Below are positions 54,753-63,146 of a DNA stretch of 64,000 bases, one piece after another. A model generated the notes under the pieces. It saw only the letters and a list, made by a program, of their open reading frames with translations. It made no database searches and was not told the origin of the DNA. The stretch spans positions 248,001 to 312,000 of the forward strand of contig NZ_JAKZFT010000001.1 of assembly GCF_022808985.1 (NCBI RefSeq), read 5' to 3'. This stretch comes from Geotalea sp. SG265. Its GTDB lineage: Bacteria > Desulfobacterota > Desulfuromonadia > Geobacterales > Geobacteraceae. Each line of letters opens with the position of its first letter. Within the stretch, counting starts at the first letter, position 1. The position numbers were made by a program, and so were the translations under genes.

Positions 54753-55769
54753 TTAATATTCCTTCCGATACTTCTTCAGGGACTTCTCGTAGATCACCTT
54801 GATCTCGTTGGTATCACCCCGTTGACGGTATTCCATGAGCTTTCTGCCGATCCAGAGGCAGATGGCAATCACCACCAGCACATAGAGGATACGCAGCAAA
54901 ACCCTTTCCCAGTCCATATCCTTCTGCTCATTTTCTTTTTCGTACGGAGACTGAAAGGGGCGGTTCTCACTGATCTCCCGCAAGCGAAGCAGCTGCATCT
55001 GTGAAATGTAGTGGAAGATATCGTCCCGGTCTCGCCCCTCCAGGTGAACGAATTTGAAGCCGGTACGGTAATGAACTGCACTCGTTTCCAGCGTCTCGAC
55101 CGGGTCCAGCACATAGGCGACTTCCGCCACCGTGCGAATAGTGCGAGGCGGCGACAAGGGCAGGTACAGCTCCATGTGCAGTAGGCTTTCCGGCTTGAGC
55201 CTGGTATCCAGCTTGAATCCCATCCCACCTCCGCCTAGAACGACAGGAAAGTTGCGGCTCTCGTGCCAGATGTGACCAGGCTGGGCTGCCATCTGTTCCG
55301 CCTGCCGGGCAGCCACGCAGTATTCGTCGCAACCTTGCAGCCGCATCAGTTCCAGCTCCCGCCAAGTCTGCCATTCCGCCGCCACCTCTTCCCGCAGGCG
55401 CTGGTCCGGATCCGTATAGCGGAAATTGAAAGTGCACTCCAGGCGAAAAAACTGCCGCCGCTCCTTCAGGGTCAGCAGGCCGAACAGCCTGATGCGCAGG
55501 TTCCGTTCCCCTTGGCGTTCGGTAACGATGCAGGTACAGGTATAGATCTGTTGGTCTATCCGGATGCTGGCATCAAGGATAGAATTGATCTCGACCTTGA
55601 CATCGGCAGGAAGATAATCCCGGGAAAGCTGCACCAGAATGGTATCTTCATGGAATTCCCGGATAATCGCCCAGTCGCGAAATATATCGCCGCTCGGCTG
55701 GGGAATGCCGATCTCGATGCGCAACCCCTTGCTAAAAAAGGGCAGGTATTCGGGAAAATTTTTGCTCAT
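54753..55769 (-). CDS. PilZ-domain-like protein with C-terminal membrane segment
   Basis: A 338-residue protein. The N-terminal 100 residues resemble a YcgR-N/PilZN beta barrel. KERRQFFRLE at about 103-112 matches the arginine motif used to grip c-di-GMP. The second motif, usually (D/N)xSxxG, appears degenerate as VVLGGGGMGFKLD near 180. About 40 residues rich in Gln and Glu interrupt the domain between them. A membrane segment (about 295-312) is followed by a basic tail. Binding of c-di-GMP is possible but not assured. No ribosome binding site is obvious. Neighbours give no further clue. Confidence 0.75.
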   Translation of the reverse strand: MSKNFPEYLPFFSKGLRIEIGIPQPSGDIFRDWAIIREFHEDTILVQLSRDYLPADVKVEINSILDASIRIDQQIYTCTCIVTERQGERNLRIRLFGLLTLKERRQFFRLECTFNFRYTDPDQRLREEVAAEWQTWRELELMRLQGCDEYCVAARQAEQMAAQPGHIWHESRNFPVVLGGGGMGFKLDTRLKPESLLHMELYLPLSPPRTIRTVAEVAYVLDPVETLETSAVHYRTGFKFVHLEGRDRDDIFHYISQMQLLRLREISENRPFQSPYEKENEQKDMDWERVLLRILYVLVVIAICLWIGRKLMEYRQRGDTNEIKVIYEKSLKKYRKEY

Positions 55770-55939
55770 GCCGGGCTTATCGGCAGTCTAGGAGGAAAGA
55801 TTGAGGAAATGGATGACTTTTTCGAGCTTTCTGGGAAAAATTCTTAGAGCCAGGTCAATGTACCTATGAAAAAAGACCGTCCGCAGGCAATATTTTTCAG
55901 CTCCTATCGCCCATGCGCTCCTCCTCCCCATAATGACAA

Positions 55940-55970
55940 AGAGGCCGCATCCTGAGTGGATGCGGCCTCT
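55940..55970 (-). terminator. Terminator hairpin at the end of the sulfate-assimilation genes
   Basis: AGAGGCCGCATCC pairs perfectly over 13 bp with GGATGCGGCCTCT around a 5-base loop. On the minus strand it is followed by TTGTCATT, a modest T tract. It lies 42 bp past the cysN stop. Confidence 0.8.
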
Positions 55971-56012
55971 CTTCTTTCACGGTTGAAAAACGCGATCAGA
56001 GGAATGATGCCC

Positions 56013-57689
56013 TCACAGCCCTCCCCCCTCCACCTGTGGGGAAAACGCAACGGCACCCTGCTGATCCCGGTAGAGGATCACGTTGACCCGGTCATGGTTC
56101 CGGCCGAACTCGAAGTTGAGGCTGTGCTCATAGGCCATGCGGGCCACCGGTTCCAATTGCCCCACATCCCGAAGCCTGAAAAGGATCCGGTTTCCCTTGC
56201 CGAGATAATCGAGAAAACTCTCCGATACCTGGAATTCGATCGGACTCCTTTCCGCGGTAAAATCAGCCACACCCGGTTCCGCACCATTCATGGAAAATTC
56301 GGTCAGGATGAAGCGTCGGGGGAGAAGGTCGGCCATATCTGAGGAGCCGGTACCTGGTTCGGCCGGCAGTGTCTGCGACTCCAGTGGAGCAACCGAGATC
56401 ACCATGCCTGCCGCCACGGTGGCGTTGCTGAACCGGTCGATAAGAATGAAGCTGCCGGTTTCCCGGTTCTGCCGGTAGGGGTCGAAAGCAACGGGGCGGT
56501 CAAGTTCCAGGCGGACCACGCCGATGCCGTTCAGCCCCAGTGTCTGCACCTGCTTCTGTTCCAGGGAATTGACATCCACTGCAAACTGCACGCGGGTGAC
56601 GCGGCCGGGGGTCACGGCACTGGAGGTCTTCACCAGGTAGACCTTTCCCGGTTGCAGGGGTTCGTCGTGCATCCAGACCAGGTGCGCCTCCGGGTGCCGG
56701 GAAAGGCGGGGCGGGGCATCGGTCGCAGCCAGCATATCGCCCCGGCTGATGTCGATTTCGGAGGTCAAGGTCACCGTTACTGCCTGGCCGGCAACGGCTT
56801 GCGGCAGGTCACCGTTCATGGTGACGATCCGGGCCACGCGGCTCGTGCGGCCGTTTGACGCGACCCGGATCTCATCCCCCAGACGGATGGTCCCCGCGGC
56901 GATGGTGCCGCAGAAGCCGCGGAAATCCAGATGAGGGCGGTTGACCCATTGGACCGGCAGACGGAACGGCTGTTCACGGGTATCATCCTCAACCTGCACG
57001 GTCTCCAGATAATTCATCAAGGTCGGGCCATCGTACCAGGGAGTGTTGGCGCTTTTTTCAATGATATTGTCGCCGTTCAGGGCCGAGATGGGGATGGCGG
57101 TAATGGAGGCAAAGCCGAGGGTCGCGGCGAACTCACGGTAGTCGCGGATGATCGATTCGTACCGCTCCCGGTCGAAATCGATGAGGTCCATCTTGTTGAT
57201 GGCCAGCATCACGTGACGGATGCCCACCAGGGAAACCAGGTAGCTGTGGCGCCGGGTCTGGGTCAGGAGCCCCTTGCGGGCGTCCACAAGAATCACCGCT
57301 ACCTGGGCCGTAGAAGCACCGGTGACCATGTTGCGGGTGTACTGCTCGTGGCCCGGGGTGTCGGCGACTATGAACTTGCGCCGATCTGTGGAAAAGAAGC
57401 GATAGGCCACGTCAATGGTGATTCCCTGTTCCCGTTCCGCCTGCAGGCCGTCCAGAAGCAGGGCGTAATCGATGGCGCCCCCCTGGGTGCCGACTTTCCT
57501 GCTATCCACCTCCAGCGCCGCCAGCTGGTCCTCGAAGACCATCTTGGAGTCCCACAAGAGCCGCCCAATAAGGGTGCTCTTGCCGTCATCAACGCTACCG
57601 CAGGTGATGAAGCGCAGCAGCGACTTCTCTTCCTGGCTCTTCAGATAAGCCAGTATATCTTTTTCGATGAGTTCCGACTGATGTGCCAT
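56013..57689 (-). CDS. cysN: Sulfate adenylyltransferase, GTPase subunit
   Basis: A 558-residue protein. GTPase motifs are GSVDDGKSTLIGRLLWD (P-loop, about residues 27-43), DTPGHEQYTRNM (G3) and NKMDL (G4), followed by translation-factor-like beta-barrel domains. It couples GTP hydrolysis to the formation of adenosine 5'-phosphosulfate by CysD. There is no C-terminal APS kinase domain (fusion CysNC would be about 80 residues longer), which fits the APS reductase encoded in the same cluster. It is last in the leftward sulfur cluster, 53 bp after cysD. Confidence 0.97.
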   Translation of the reverse strand: MAHQSELIEKDILAYLKSQEEKSLLRFITCGSVDDGKSTLIGRLLWDSKMVFEDQLAALEVDSRKVGTQGGAIDYALLLDGLQAEREQGITIDVAYRFFSTDRRKFIVADTPGHEQYTRNMVTGASTAQVAVILVDARKGLLTQTRRHSYLVSLVGIRHVMLAINKMDLIDFDRERYESIIRDYREFAATLGFASITAIPISALNGDNIIEKSANTPWYDGPTLMNYLETVQVEDDTREQPFRLPVQWVNRPHLDFRGFCGTIAAGTIRLGDEIRVASNGRTSRVARIVTMNGDLPQAVAGQAVTVTLTSEIDISRGDMLAATDAPPRLSRHPEAHLVWMHDEPLQPGKVYLVKTSSAVTPGRVTRVQFAVDVNSLEQKQVQTLGLNGIGVVRLELDRPVAFDPYRQNRETGSFILIDRFSNATVAAGMVISVAPLESQTLPAEPGTGSSDMADLLPRRFILTEFSMNGAEPGVADFTAERSPIEFQVSESFLDYLGKGNRILFRLRDVGQLEPVARMAYEHSLNFEFGRNHDRVNVILYRDQQGAVAFSPQVEGGGL

Positions 57690-57705
57690 GTCAAAAAATC
57701 CTTTT

Positions 57706-57741
57706 ATAGGTCTTATGGGTCCTATAGGACCTATGGGACCT
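57706..57741. repeat. 9-bp tandem repeat array between cysD and cysN
   Basis: Four units on the plus strand: ATAGGTCTT, ATGGGTCCT, ATAGGACCT, ATGGGACCT. The middle contains the palindrome GGTCCTATAGGACC. The array fills most of the 53-bp gap and stops one base before the cysD stop codon, recalling the 7-bp arrays elsewhere in the window. Confidence 0.7.
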
Positions 57742-57742
57742 A

Positions 57743-58648
57743 TTAAAAATACCCCTCTTGTTTTTTCTTCTCCATCGAACCGGCCTGATCATGGTCGATC
57801 AGCCTTCCCTGGCGCTCGGAGGTGCGGGTGAGGAGCATCTCCTGGATAATCTGCGGCAGGGTGTCGGCGGTTGACTCCACCGCGCCGGTGAGGGGGTAGC
57901 ACCCCAGGGTGCGAAACCGCACCGATTTGTGCTGCACCTGTTCCCCCGGCTTCAGCTCCAGGCGCTCGTCGTCCACCATGATGAGCATGCCGTCCCGTTC
58001 CACCACCGGCCGGACTGCGGCATAGTAGAGGGGCACGATGGGAATGTTCTCCAGGTGGATGTACTGCCAGACGTCCAGCTCAGTCCAGTTGGAGAGGGGG
58101 AAGACGCGGATGCTCTCCCCCGGCTTGATGCGGGTGTTGTAGAGGTTCCACAACTCCGGACGCTGGTTCTTCGGGTCCCAGCGGTGGTTGGCACTACGGA
58201 AGGAGAAGATCCGCTCCTTGGCCCGGGATTTTTCCTCGTCCCGGCGGGCTCCGCCAAAGGCGGCGTCGAACTTGTACTTGTCCAGGGCCTGCTTCAACCC
58301 CTCGGTCTTCATCACGTCGGTATAGAGGGCCGAACCGTGGGTAAAGGGGGAGATGCCGTTTTTAACACCCTCCTCGTTCACATGGACGATCAGCTCAAGA
58401 CCGCATTCGCGGACCATCCGGTCACGGAAGGCGATCATGTCGCGGAATTTCCAGGTGGTGTCCACGTGCAGGAGCGGAAAAGGCGGTGGCGCCGGATAAA
58501 AGGCCTTGCGTGCCAGATGCAGCATGACGGCCGAATCCTTGCCGATGGAATAGAGCATCACCGGATTGGCGAATTCGGCCACCACTTCGCGTATGATGTG
58601 GATACTCTCGGCTTCGAGTTGCTGCAAGTGGGTAAGATTTTGACTCAT
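57743..58648 (-). CDS. cysD: Sulfate adenylyltransferase, catalytic subunit
   Basis: A 301-residue enzyme of the PP-loop ATP pyrophosphatase type. ATG 58648 is chosen because GGAG lies six bases upstream; a TTG four codons earlier is less likely. Motifs are [19 protein letters not shown] (PP loop), [16 protein letters not shown] and [21 protein letters not shown]. With CysN it activates sulfate to APS. Length is standard. A 120-bp palindromic element and 32 further bases separate it from cysH upstream. Confidence 0.97.
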   Translation of the reverse strand: MSQNLTHLQQLEAESIHIIREVVAEFANPVMLYSIGKDSAVMLHLARKAFYPAPPPFPLLHVDTTWKFRDMIAFRDRMVRECGLELIVHVNEEGVKNGISPFTHGSALYTDVMKTEGLKQALDKYKFDAAFGGARRDEEKSRAKERIFSFRSANHRWDPKNQRPELWNLYNTRIKPGESIRVFPLSNWTELDVWQYIHLENIPIVPLYYAAVRPVVERDGMLIMVDDERLELKPGEQVQHKSVRFRTLGCYPLTGAVESTADTLPQIIQEMLLTRTSERQGRLIDHDQAGSMEKKKQEGYF

Positions 58649-58680
58649 ATCATTCTCCAACGCATCAAGATTCTAACCTA

Positions 58681-58800
58681 ACGGATGCGGATTTTTCGTC
58701 AGAGCAAGGCTGTCGAGGGACCGCGCGGAGGCGTAGCAGCGCTACGCCGCACAAGGGGTGCCGAAGACTTACGCAGCTCTGGCGGAAAAGCCACATCCGT
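58681..58800. repeat. 120-bp imperfect palindromic element between cysH and cysD
   Basis: The outer arms 58681-58705 and 58776-58800 are complementary at 21 of 25 positions. The centre is a perfect hairpin, GCGTAGC, AGC, GCTACGC (58731-58747). Further partly paired sequence lies between. The element ends two bases from the cysH stop codon. It contains no gene. It looks like a REP/MITE-type repeat or a processed hairpin in the sulfur transcript. Confidence 0.65.
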
Positions 58801-58802
58801 CC

Positions 58803-59495
58803 TCATCTTCGATGCAGGCCACACTCTTTATGTTCAGGGTTTTCCCACCACCATCTCCCTGCTCGTGGGTGTTCACCAGGTGCCACAGGCCTGGTACATG
58901 GCGCACAGCCGATGGACGGGTAGCCCTGGCTGTGGAGCCGGTTGGTTGGGATGCGCCGGAACTTGGCGTACGACCAGACCTGTTCCTCCGTCCATTCCAG
59001 GAGCGGGTTGACCTTGATGATGCCGCCGTTGGTGGTGTCGGTCTCAATGGGGGCAAGGCCGGTGCGTGTCATGCTCTGTTCCCGACGAAGGCCGGTGATC
59101 CAACCGTCAAGCCCCTTCAGCGCCCGGCCGAGTGGCTCCACCTTGCGGATATGGCAGCATTCGTGGCGGTTTTCCAGGGACTCCCGGAAGGAAAAGGTTC
59201 CTTTTTCCCGCAACAGCTGCTCAACCGCTTCATGGCGGGGATAATACCAGTCGATCTTGGTCCGGTAGCGCTCGGTGAGGGCATCGGCAACCTCGTAGGT
59301 CTCCTCGTGGAGCCGTCCCGTATCCAGGGCAAAAACGCGCAGGGGCAGTTCCAGTGCTTTGGCCATGTCGATGATGACCACATCCTCAACGGAAAAGGAG
59401 CAGGCCAGGGCAATATTGCCGCCGGCGGCAGCAAAGCCCGCCTTGAGAATCTCCTCAGGGGGCGCATATGCGGGTATTTCAGGCAGTACGGACAT
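58803..59495 (-). CDS. cysH: Assimilatory adenylylsulfate (APS) reductase
   Basis: A 230-residue enzyme reducing APS to sulfite. A PP-loop-type domain holds the nucleotide site (ACSFSVEDVVIIDM near 31-44). The Cys pairs ECCHIRKVEPL (about 112) and GCAPCTRPV (about 198) bind a [4Fe-4S] cluster, which marks the APS-specific type over the PAPS type. The catalytic Cys is in KECGLH at the C-terminus. It matches the lack of an APS kinase gene in the cluster. The gene lies upstream of cysD and downstream of the anion transporter gene (23 bp). Confidence 0.95.
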   Translation of the reverse strand: MSVLPEIPAYAPPEEILKAGFAAAGGNIALACSFSVEDVVIIDMAKALELPLRVFALDTGRLHEETYEVADALTERYRTKIDWYYPRHEAVEQLLREKGTFSFRESLENRHECCHIRKVEPLGRALKGLDGWITGLRREQSMTRTGLAPIETDTTNGGIIKVNPLLEWTEEQVWSYAKFRRIPTNRLHSQGYPSIGCAPCTRPVAPGEHPRAGRWWWENPEHKECGLHRR

Positions 59496-59518
59496 CTAAA
59501 TGGTTCCTTCCTTCGTAA

Positions 59519-60967
59519 TCAAATCTTCAAACCTAACAGCGGCCAAACGAAAACGACAGAGCCCATGAATAACAGCCAGGAAATGGCCATAATCACCAAG
59601 CCGGATAAAATGATGTTGCGGCTACTCAAGAATCCCGATGCATAAGCAATGGCCGTGGCAGGAGTTCCCATGGGGAGGCAGTAGGCGAGCCCCGCCGGCA
59701 GGGCGATGCACAAGGTCATTACCTTCGGGTCCATGCCCATGTTTTTAGCCAGCCCCATGCCAATGGGCATCAGTATGGCCACCACTGCAGCATGACTGAT
59801 GCATTCTGTCACGACAATGGCCACCAGAGAAATGATGACAATAACAGTCAGGGGCGAATGGGAAAGGGCTCCAAGTCCCTTCTGTACCACCCAGAGCGCG
59901 GCGCCGGTCTTCTCCAGGGCCGAGGCCAGGGCGATGGTGCCCCCGTACATGAGGATGATGCCCCAGTTGACGTATTCCTCGATCTTCTGCCAGGCAACCA
60001 CACGAAAGGTGAAGAGCACCGCCGTCCCAAGGATGGCGATTGCTGCCAGTCCCGATTTCTCGCCGAATCCGATCCAGCAGCCAATGGTAGCGATAACCAC
60101 CACCGCCGTTATCAATTCATCATAGCTCAGTCTGCCGACCTCAAGGCGTTTGCCGTTGAGAAACTTCAGCCCTTCGTCGACGCTTTCCAGGTCGGGGGGA
60201 AAAAAGCGGAGCAGAATGAGAAAGCCTATCACCAGAAGCGGCAAGACAATCATGCAGGCAGCAAAGGTCCACTCCATGAAGCCGAAGGTAAGGCCGGTGT
60301 TTTCCTTGAGCAGCCCCGCTGCCAGTGGCGCCCTGGCTCCGCCGAGAAAGGTGGCGATACCGCCGATGATGCATCCCCAGGCGATGGACATGAAGATCAG
60401 TCGGCCAAAGTTGCTGTTGCCCTTTTCCAGCTTCAGTGCCGTAGCAATCTCGGCCACCACCGGAAACATCATGGCGGCAACGGCGTGCTCGCTCATGACG
60501 AAGGAAAGGAAGGCCGAGAGCAAAAAAATCGTCAGGGCAAGCCGGGTTGGAGTCTTGCCGAATTTGGCCATCATCGCCCTGGCCAGCCGGGCAGAGAGGC
60601 CGGTACCGGTCATGGCCGCCGCCAGGATAAAGGCACCCAGGATGAAAAATACCGCCTCGTTGCCGAAGAAGGAATAGGTCTTCTTCGCATCCATGATGCC
60701 TAAAAGTGGCAGCATCACCATGGAAAGAAGGGCCGTGACGGCAATGGGCAGAAGTCCCGAAATCCAAAGGAAGACGGTGGCGCCGAAGAGGACCAGCGTA
60801 TGATATCCGGCAGCGGTCAGCCCCGCTGGTGGCGTCAGCCTGAAAAGAATGAAACAAACCGCCAGAAAGCCGAGAATCACCTGGTAGCGCGCACTGCGGT
60901 CCAGCACGATCAACCACAGAGGCCGGTTGTCTATCTTCAGCGGTTTGTCGAATAATTCCTGCGCCAT
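59519..60967 (-). CDS. DASS/SLC13-family anion:sodium symporter, probable sulfate transporter
   Basis: A 482-residue inner-membrane protein with 11-12 membrane segments. Family features are the first SNT-like signature region (SFVMSEHAVAAMMFPVVAEIA, where Ser replaces the usual Thr-Asn pair) and the second half ECISHAAVVAILMPIGMGLA near 395-415. The family moves sulfate, phosphate or dicarboxylates with Na+. Its place between cysH and the reductase genes makes sulfate the likely substrate. The Ser-Glu-His variant at the substrate motif is unusual, since it normally reads SNT or similar. Confidence 0.85.
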   Translation of the reverse strand: MAQELFDKPLKIDNRPLWLIVLDRSARYQVILGFLAVCFILFRLTPPAGLTAAGYHTLVLFGATVFLWISGLLPIAVTALLSMVMLPLLGIMDAKKTYSFFGNEAVFFILGAFILAAAMTGTGLSARLARAMMAKFGKTPTRLALTIFLLSAFLSFVMSEHAVAAMMFPVVAEIATALKLEKGNSNFGRLIFMSIAWGCIIGGIATFLGGARAPLAAGLLKENTGLTFGFMEWTFAACMIVLPLLVIGFLILLRFFPPDLESVDEGLKFLNGKRLEVGRLSYDELITAVVVIATIGCWIGFGEKSGLAAIAILGTAVLFTFRVVAWQKIEEYVNWGIILMYGGTIALASALEKTGAALWVVQKGLGALSHSPLTVIVIISLVAIVVTECISHAAVVAILMPIGMGLAKNMGMDPKVMTLCIALPAGLAYCLPMGTPATAIAYASGFLSSRNIILSGLVIMAISWLLFMGSVVFVWPLLGLKI

Positions 60968-61003
60968 TTTTCTCTCATTATTCAGCTGTCACAAAGCAGC
61001 CAG

Positions 61004-61807
61004 TCACAGCCCTGCAGAATCGAAAGAGGCATCGATCTGTCTGACTTTGAGGCTGCGGCGCAGATCGGAGGTAGCCAGAAGCTGGCGGTCGTAAATCTTG
61101 TCCATCAATCCCTTAAGCATTCCCCTCGGGCGGATGTCCAGGGGGGTCGTCATACTCACCAGCGGCAGCAGCGGCTTGATAATCATCTTGCGCTTCTTCC
61201 ACACCGTGGTCAGATGGGAGAAAATGGCAGCGATCTCCTCCTGGGGATAGCGGGCGGCCCTCGGCGACAGATCGACGAGTGGTATGATTCCGGCACCAGC
61301 CAGGGTATCGATGGCGCTGATGGTCGAGCAGGAAGGTTCCTCTCCAGCCATAAGTGTCGAAGCTACACCCCACCTAGGCAAAACGCCCTGTGCAAAGCGG
61401 AGTGCCTGCAGCCGTTCTTCCTTTGCCAAGCCACGCTCCCCTGCCAGCGCCTGATCGAAGAGATGCAGGGGAATATCCAGGATGTCGGCTCCCGCTGCAT
61501 AGGCCCTTTCAATGGCAAAGGCAGGGGCAGGAAAATTGAGCCGTACCAGTAGATGGGTGTTGAAGTTCTTCTTCAGCTGCCGGGCCAGTTCCTCGCCCTG
61601 GTGAAAGGTGTTCAGCGAGCTGATGGTCAGACAGAAAAGCTCGGCCGGCACCTGACAATGGCTGTCGAAAATCGTTTCCAGGGTCTCCCTGACGGGGAGA
61701 TCACCTCCGACAAAAAAAACATTCCCGTCGCGACGCAGCATGGCGGTATCGAAGGTGTTGACCGGCTTCCCGATCATCTGCCGCAATTTTTGCTGGTCGA
61801 GTCTCAT
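61004..61807 (-). CDS. Unrecognised protein in the sulfur-assimilation cluster, TIM-barrel-like
   Basis: A 267-residue soluble protein. Alternating strand-helix pattern (FCLTISSLNTF, HLLVRLNFPAPAFAIERAYAAGADILDIPLHLF, GVASTLMAGEEPSCSTISAIDTLAGAGIIPLVDLSP) resembles the TIM barrel of radical SAM enzymes such as BioB. The Cx3Cx2C motif needed for the Fe-S cluster is absent: the few Cys are scattered. It could be a radical-SAM-derived protein that lost the cluster, or another TIM-barrel enzyme. It lies between the TusA-like gene (20 bp) and the transporter gene (36 bp), so a role in sulfur metabolism is likely. I do not recognise the family. Confidence 0.8.
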   Translation of the reverse strand: MRLDQQKLRQMIGKPVNTFDTAMLRRDGNVFFVGGDLPVRETLETIFDSHCQVPAELFCLTISSLNTFHQGEELARQLKKNFNTHLLVRLNFPAPAFAIERAYAAGADILDIPLHLFDQALAGERGLAKEERLQALRFAQGVLPRWGVASTLMAGEEPSCSTISAIDTLAGAGIIPLVDLSPRAARYPQEEIAAIFSHLTTVWKKRKMIIKPLLPLVSMTTPLDIRPRGMLKGLMDKIYDRQLLATSDLRRSLKVRQIDASFDSAGL

Positions 61808-61827
61808 AGCCGCTTCCCCGTCAGAGC

Positions 61828-62052
61828 CTATTCCCCAACCTTTTCCAGGGTCAGGACGTAATGGTCATCCACCTGCTTCAGCCCCAAGAGCTTGTGCCCC
61901 TCCCCTTTCAGGCTGCGGGGGACGTTTTTCACCGGTTCACCGTCATCCAGGAGAAACTCCACCGTATCTCCCTCGTCCAGCATCTCCAGCGCCAGCTTTG
62001 CTTTGACAAAATTGGTCGGGCAGGCAACGCCGCGTAAATCAACTGTCTGCAT
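61828..62052 (-). CDS. TusA/SirA-family sulfur-carrier protein
   Basis: A 74-residue protein with the family motif DLRGVACPTNFVKAKLALE, whose Cys 11 carries a persulfide in TusA-type relay proteins. The two-layer alpha/beta pattern and length are standard. The usual CPxP reads CPTN here, a variant common in assimilatory sulfur operons. It probably passes sulfur from or to the sulfite reductase encoded just upstream. A 7-bp repeat array lies in the gap between the two genes. Confidence 0.92.
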   Translation of the reverse strand: MQTVDLRGVACPTNFVKAKLALEMLDEGDTVEFLLDDGEPVKNVPRSLKGEGHKLLGLKQVDDHYVLTLEKVGE

Positions 62053-62060
62053 ATATCCTC

Positions 62061-62088
62061 CGAAAACTTCGAACCTCGAACTTCGAAC
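62061..62088. repeat. 7-bp tandem repeat array between the sulfite reductase and TusA-like genes
   Basis: Plus-strand units CGAAAAC, TTCGAAC, CTCGAAC, TTCGAAC fill the 37-bp gap. The unit NNCGAAC resembles the NNNGAAC unit at the larA junction (35882-35916), 26 kb away. Confidence 0.65.
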
Positions 62089-62089
62089 T

Positions 62090-63037
62090 TTATTTGCCCA
62101 CCTGGGTTGCTATGGCTTGTGGAGGAATGGTTTCAGCAACGACAAAGTCGGGGAATCCGGCCCGCAGGCGGTCGAGCAGCGATTCAGTCCCTTCCTTGAT
62201 GATGATGTCACCGATCCGGATGCGCCCGGCGCCGTCCGCCTTCTCCTTGTACCAGGCCAGCACTTCGGTTATAAAATCCACCACCCGATCTTCCGGCAGG
62301 AAGGTGGCGAAAAGGGTGCCGACGAGCGGATGACGTCCCCATTTGCCCCCTATCCGGACCGTATAACCTTTCTTGGCGGCCTTCCAAGCTTCGGTGGGGC
62401 AGACCTTGACGCAGTCGCCACAGTAGATGCAGGCATCGGGATGGAATTCCGGCTTGCCGTCCGCTCCCAGGGTAATGGCTCCTTCGGCGCAGGACTTGGC
62501 GCAGAGACCGCAGCTGATGCATTCGTCTTTATTCAGCTCGGGCCAGATAGCGCCCTGGAAACCCACATCGTTGGTGGCCGACTTCGGGCAGTCGAAGGGG
62601 CAGCCGGCAAAGCCGACCTTGAACTTATGGTGACCGGTGGGGGTGCCGAAGAGCTTTTCATCCACCTCAAGGGCAGAACGCTGGGTATCCACGAGACCGT
62701 TGGGATTATATTCGCAGCCGCCGCAGGCGGTCGGGACCCTGACCCGTGCGCCGCACGAGGCAACCTTCTGCTCCCCCTCACCTAACTCAGCAACAACGGC
62801 ATCGAAATCCTTGAAGTTGATGTTGATCAGCTCGATGGATTGCCGCACGGAGAGGTGGACAAATTCACCGCCGAATTTTTCGGCCACGTCGGCGATTTTC
62901 TTCAGCCGGGGAACGGTCATCCGTCCGCCGGGAACCCGCAACCTGACGGTAAAAAGGTCTTTGCCCCGCTCCTTGATGAAACCGCCCGCCTTGAGGTTGC
63001 CCAGATCAATGGTGGTTTTGCCTGTATCGTTTGCCAT
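62090..63037 (-). CDS. Small siroheme sulfite (or nitrite) reductase with ferredoxin domain
   Basis: A 315-residue enzyme. ATG 63037 follows GGAG. An N-terminal ferredoxin-like half (VRLRVPGGRMTVPRLKKIADVAEKFGGEFVHLSVRQS) is followed by the siroheme/[4Fe-4S] ligands TACGGCEYN (Cys 105, 108) and GCPFDCPKS (Cys 146, 150). A two-cluster ferredoxin domain (CISCGLCAKSC and CIYCGDCVKVC, about 173-213) is inserted before the last third. This is the compact, single-subunit form related to DsrA/AsrC, half the length of CysI. Reduction of sulfite to sulfide is expected from the cluster; nitrite reduction is less likely. A dedicated promoter with an inverted repeat precedes it. Confidence 0.9.
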   Translation of the reverse strand: MANDTGKTTIDLGNLKAGGFIKERGKDLFTVRLRVPGGRMTVPRLKKIADVAEKFGGEFVHLSVRQSIELININFKDFDAVVAELGEGEQKVASCGARVRVPTACGGCEYNPNGLVDTQRSALEVDEKLFGTPTGHHKFKVGFAGCPFDCPKSATNDVGFQGAIWPELNKDECISCGLCAKSCAEGAITLGADGKPEFHPDACIYCGDCVKVCPTEAWKAAKKGYTVRIGGKWGRHPLVGTLFATFLPEDRVVDFITEVLAWYKEKADGAGRIRIGDIIIKEGTESLLDRLRAGFPDFVVAETIPPQAIATQVGK

Positions 63038-63064
63038 AATTATCAACTCCATTACTAGGGTTCA

Positions 63065-63103
63065 GGTGACATTACTTTACACAATTGTCACCAAATTAGT
63101 CAA
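63065..63103 (-). promoter_or_regulatory. Promoter and probable operator of the sulfite reductase operon
   Basis: On the minus strand TTGACT (63098-63103), 18 bases, TAAAGT (63074-63079). A perfect 7-bp inverted repeat GGTGACA (63065-63071) and TGTCACC (63086-63092), 14 bp apart, brackets the -10 box. That position suits repression, for example by a sulfur- or cysteine-responsive regulator, which I cannot name. Confidence 0.65.
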
Positions 63104-63146
63104 GAAAAAAATCAACATAAAACTACGGCATTAAGATAAAGAATAA

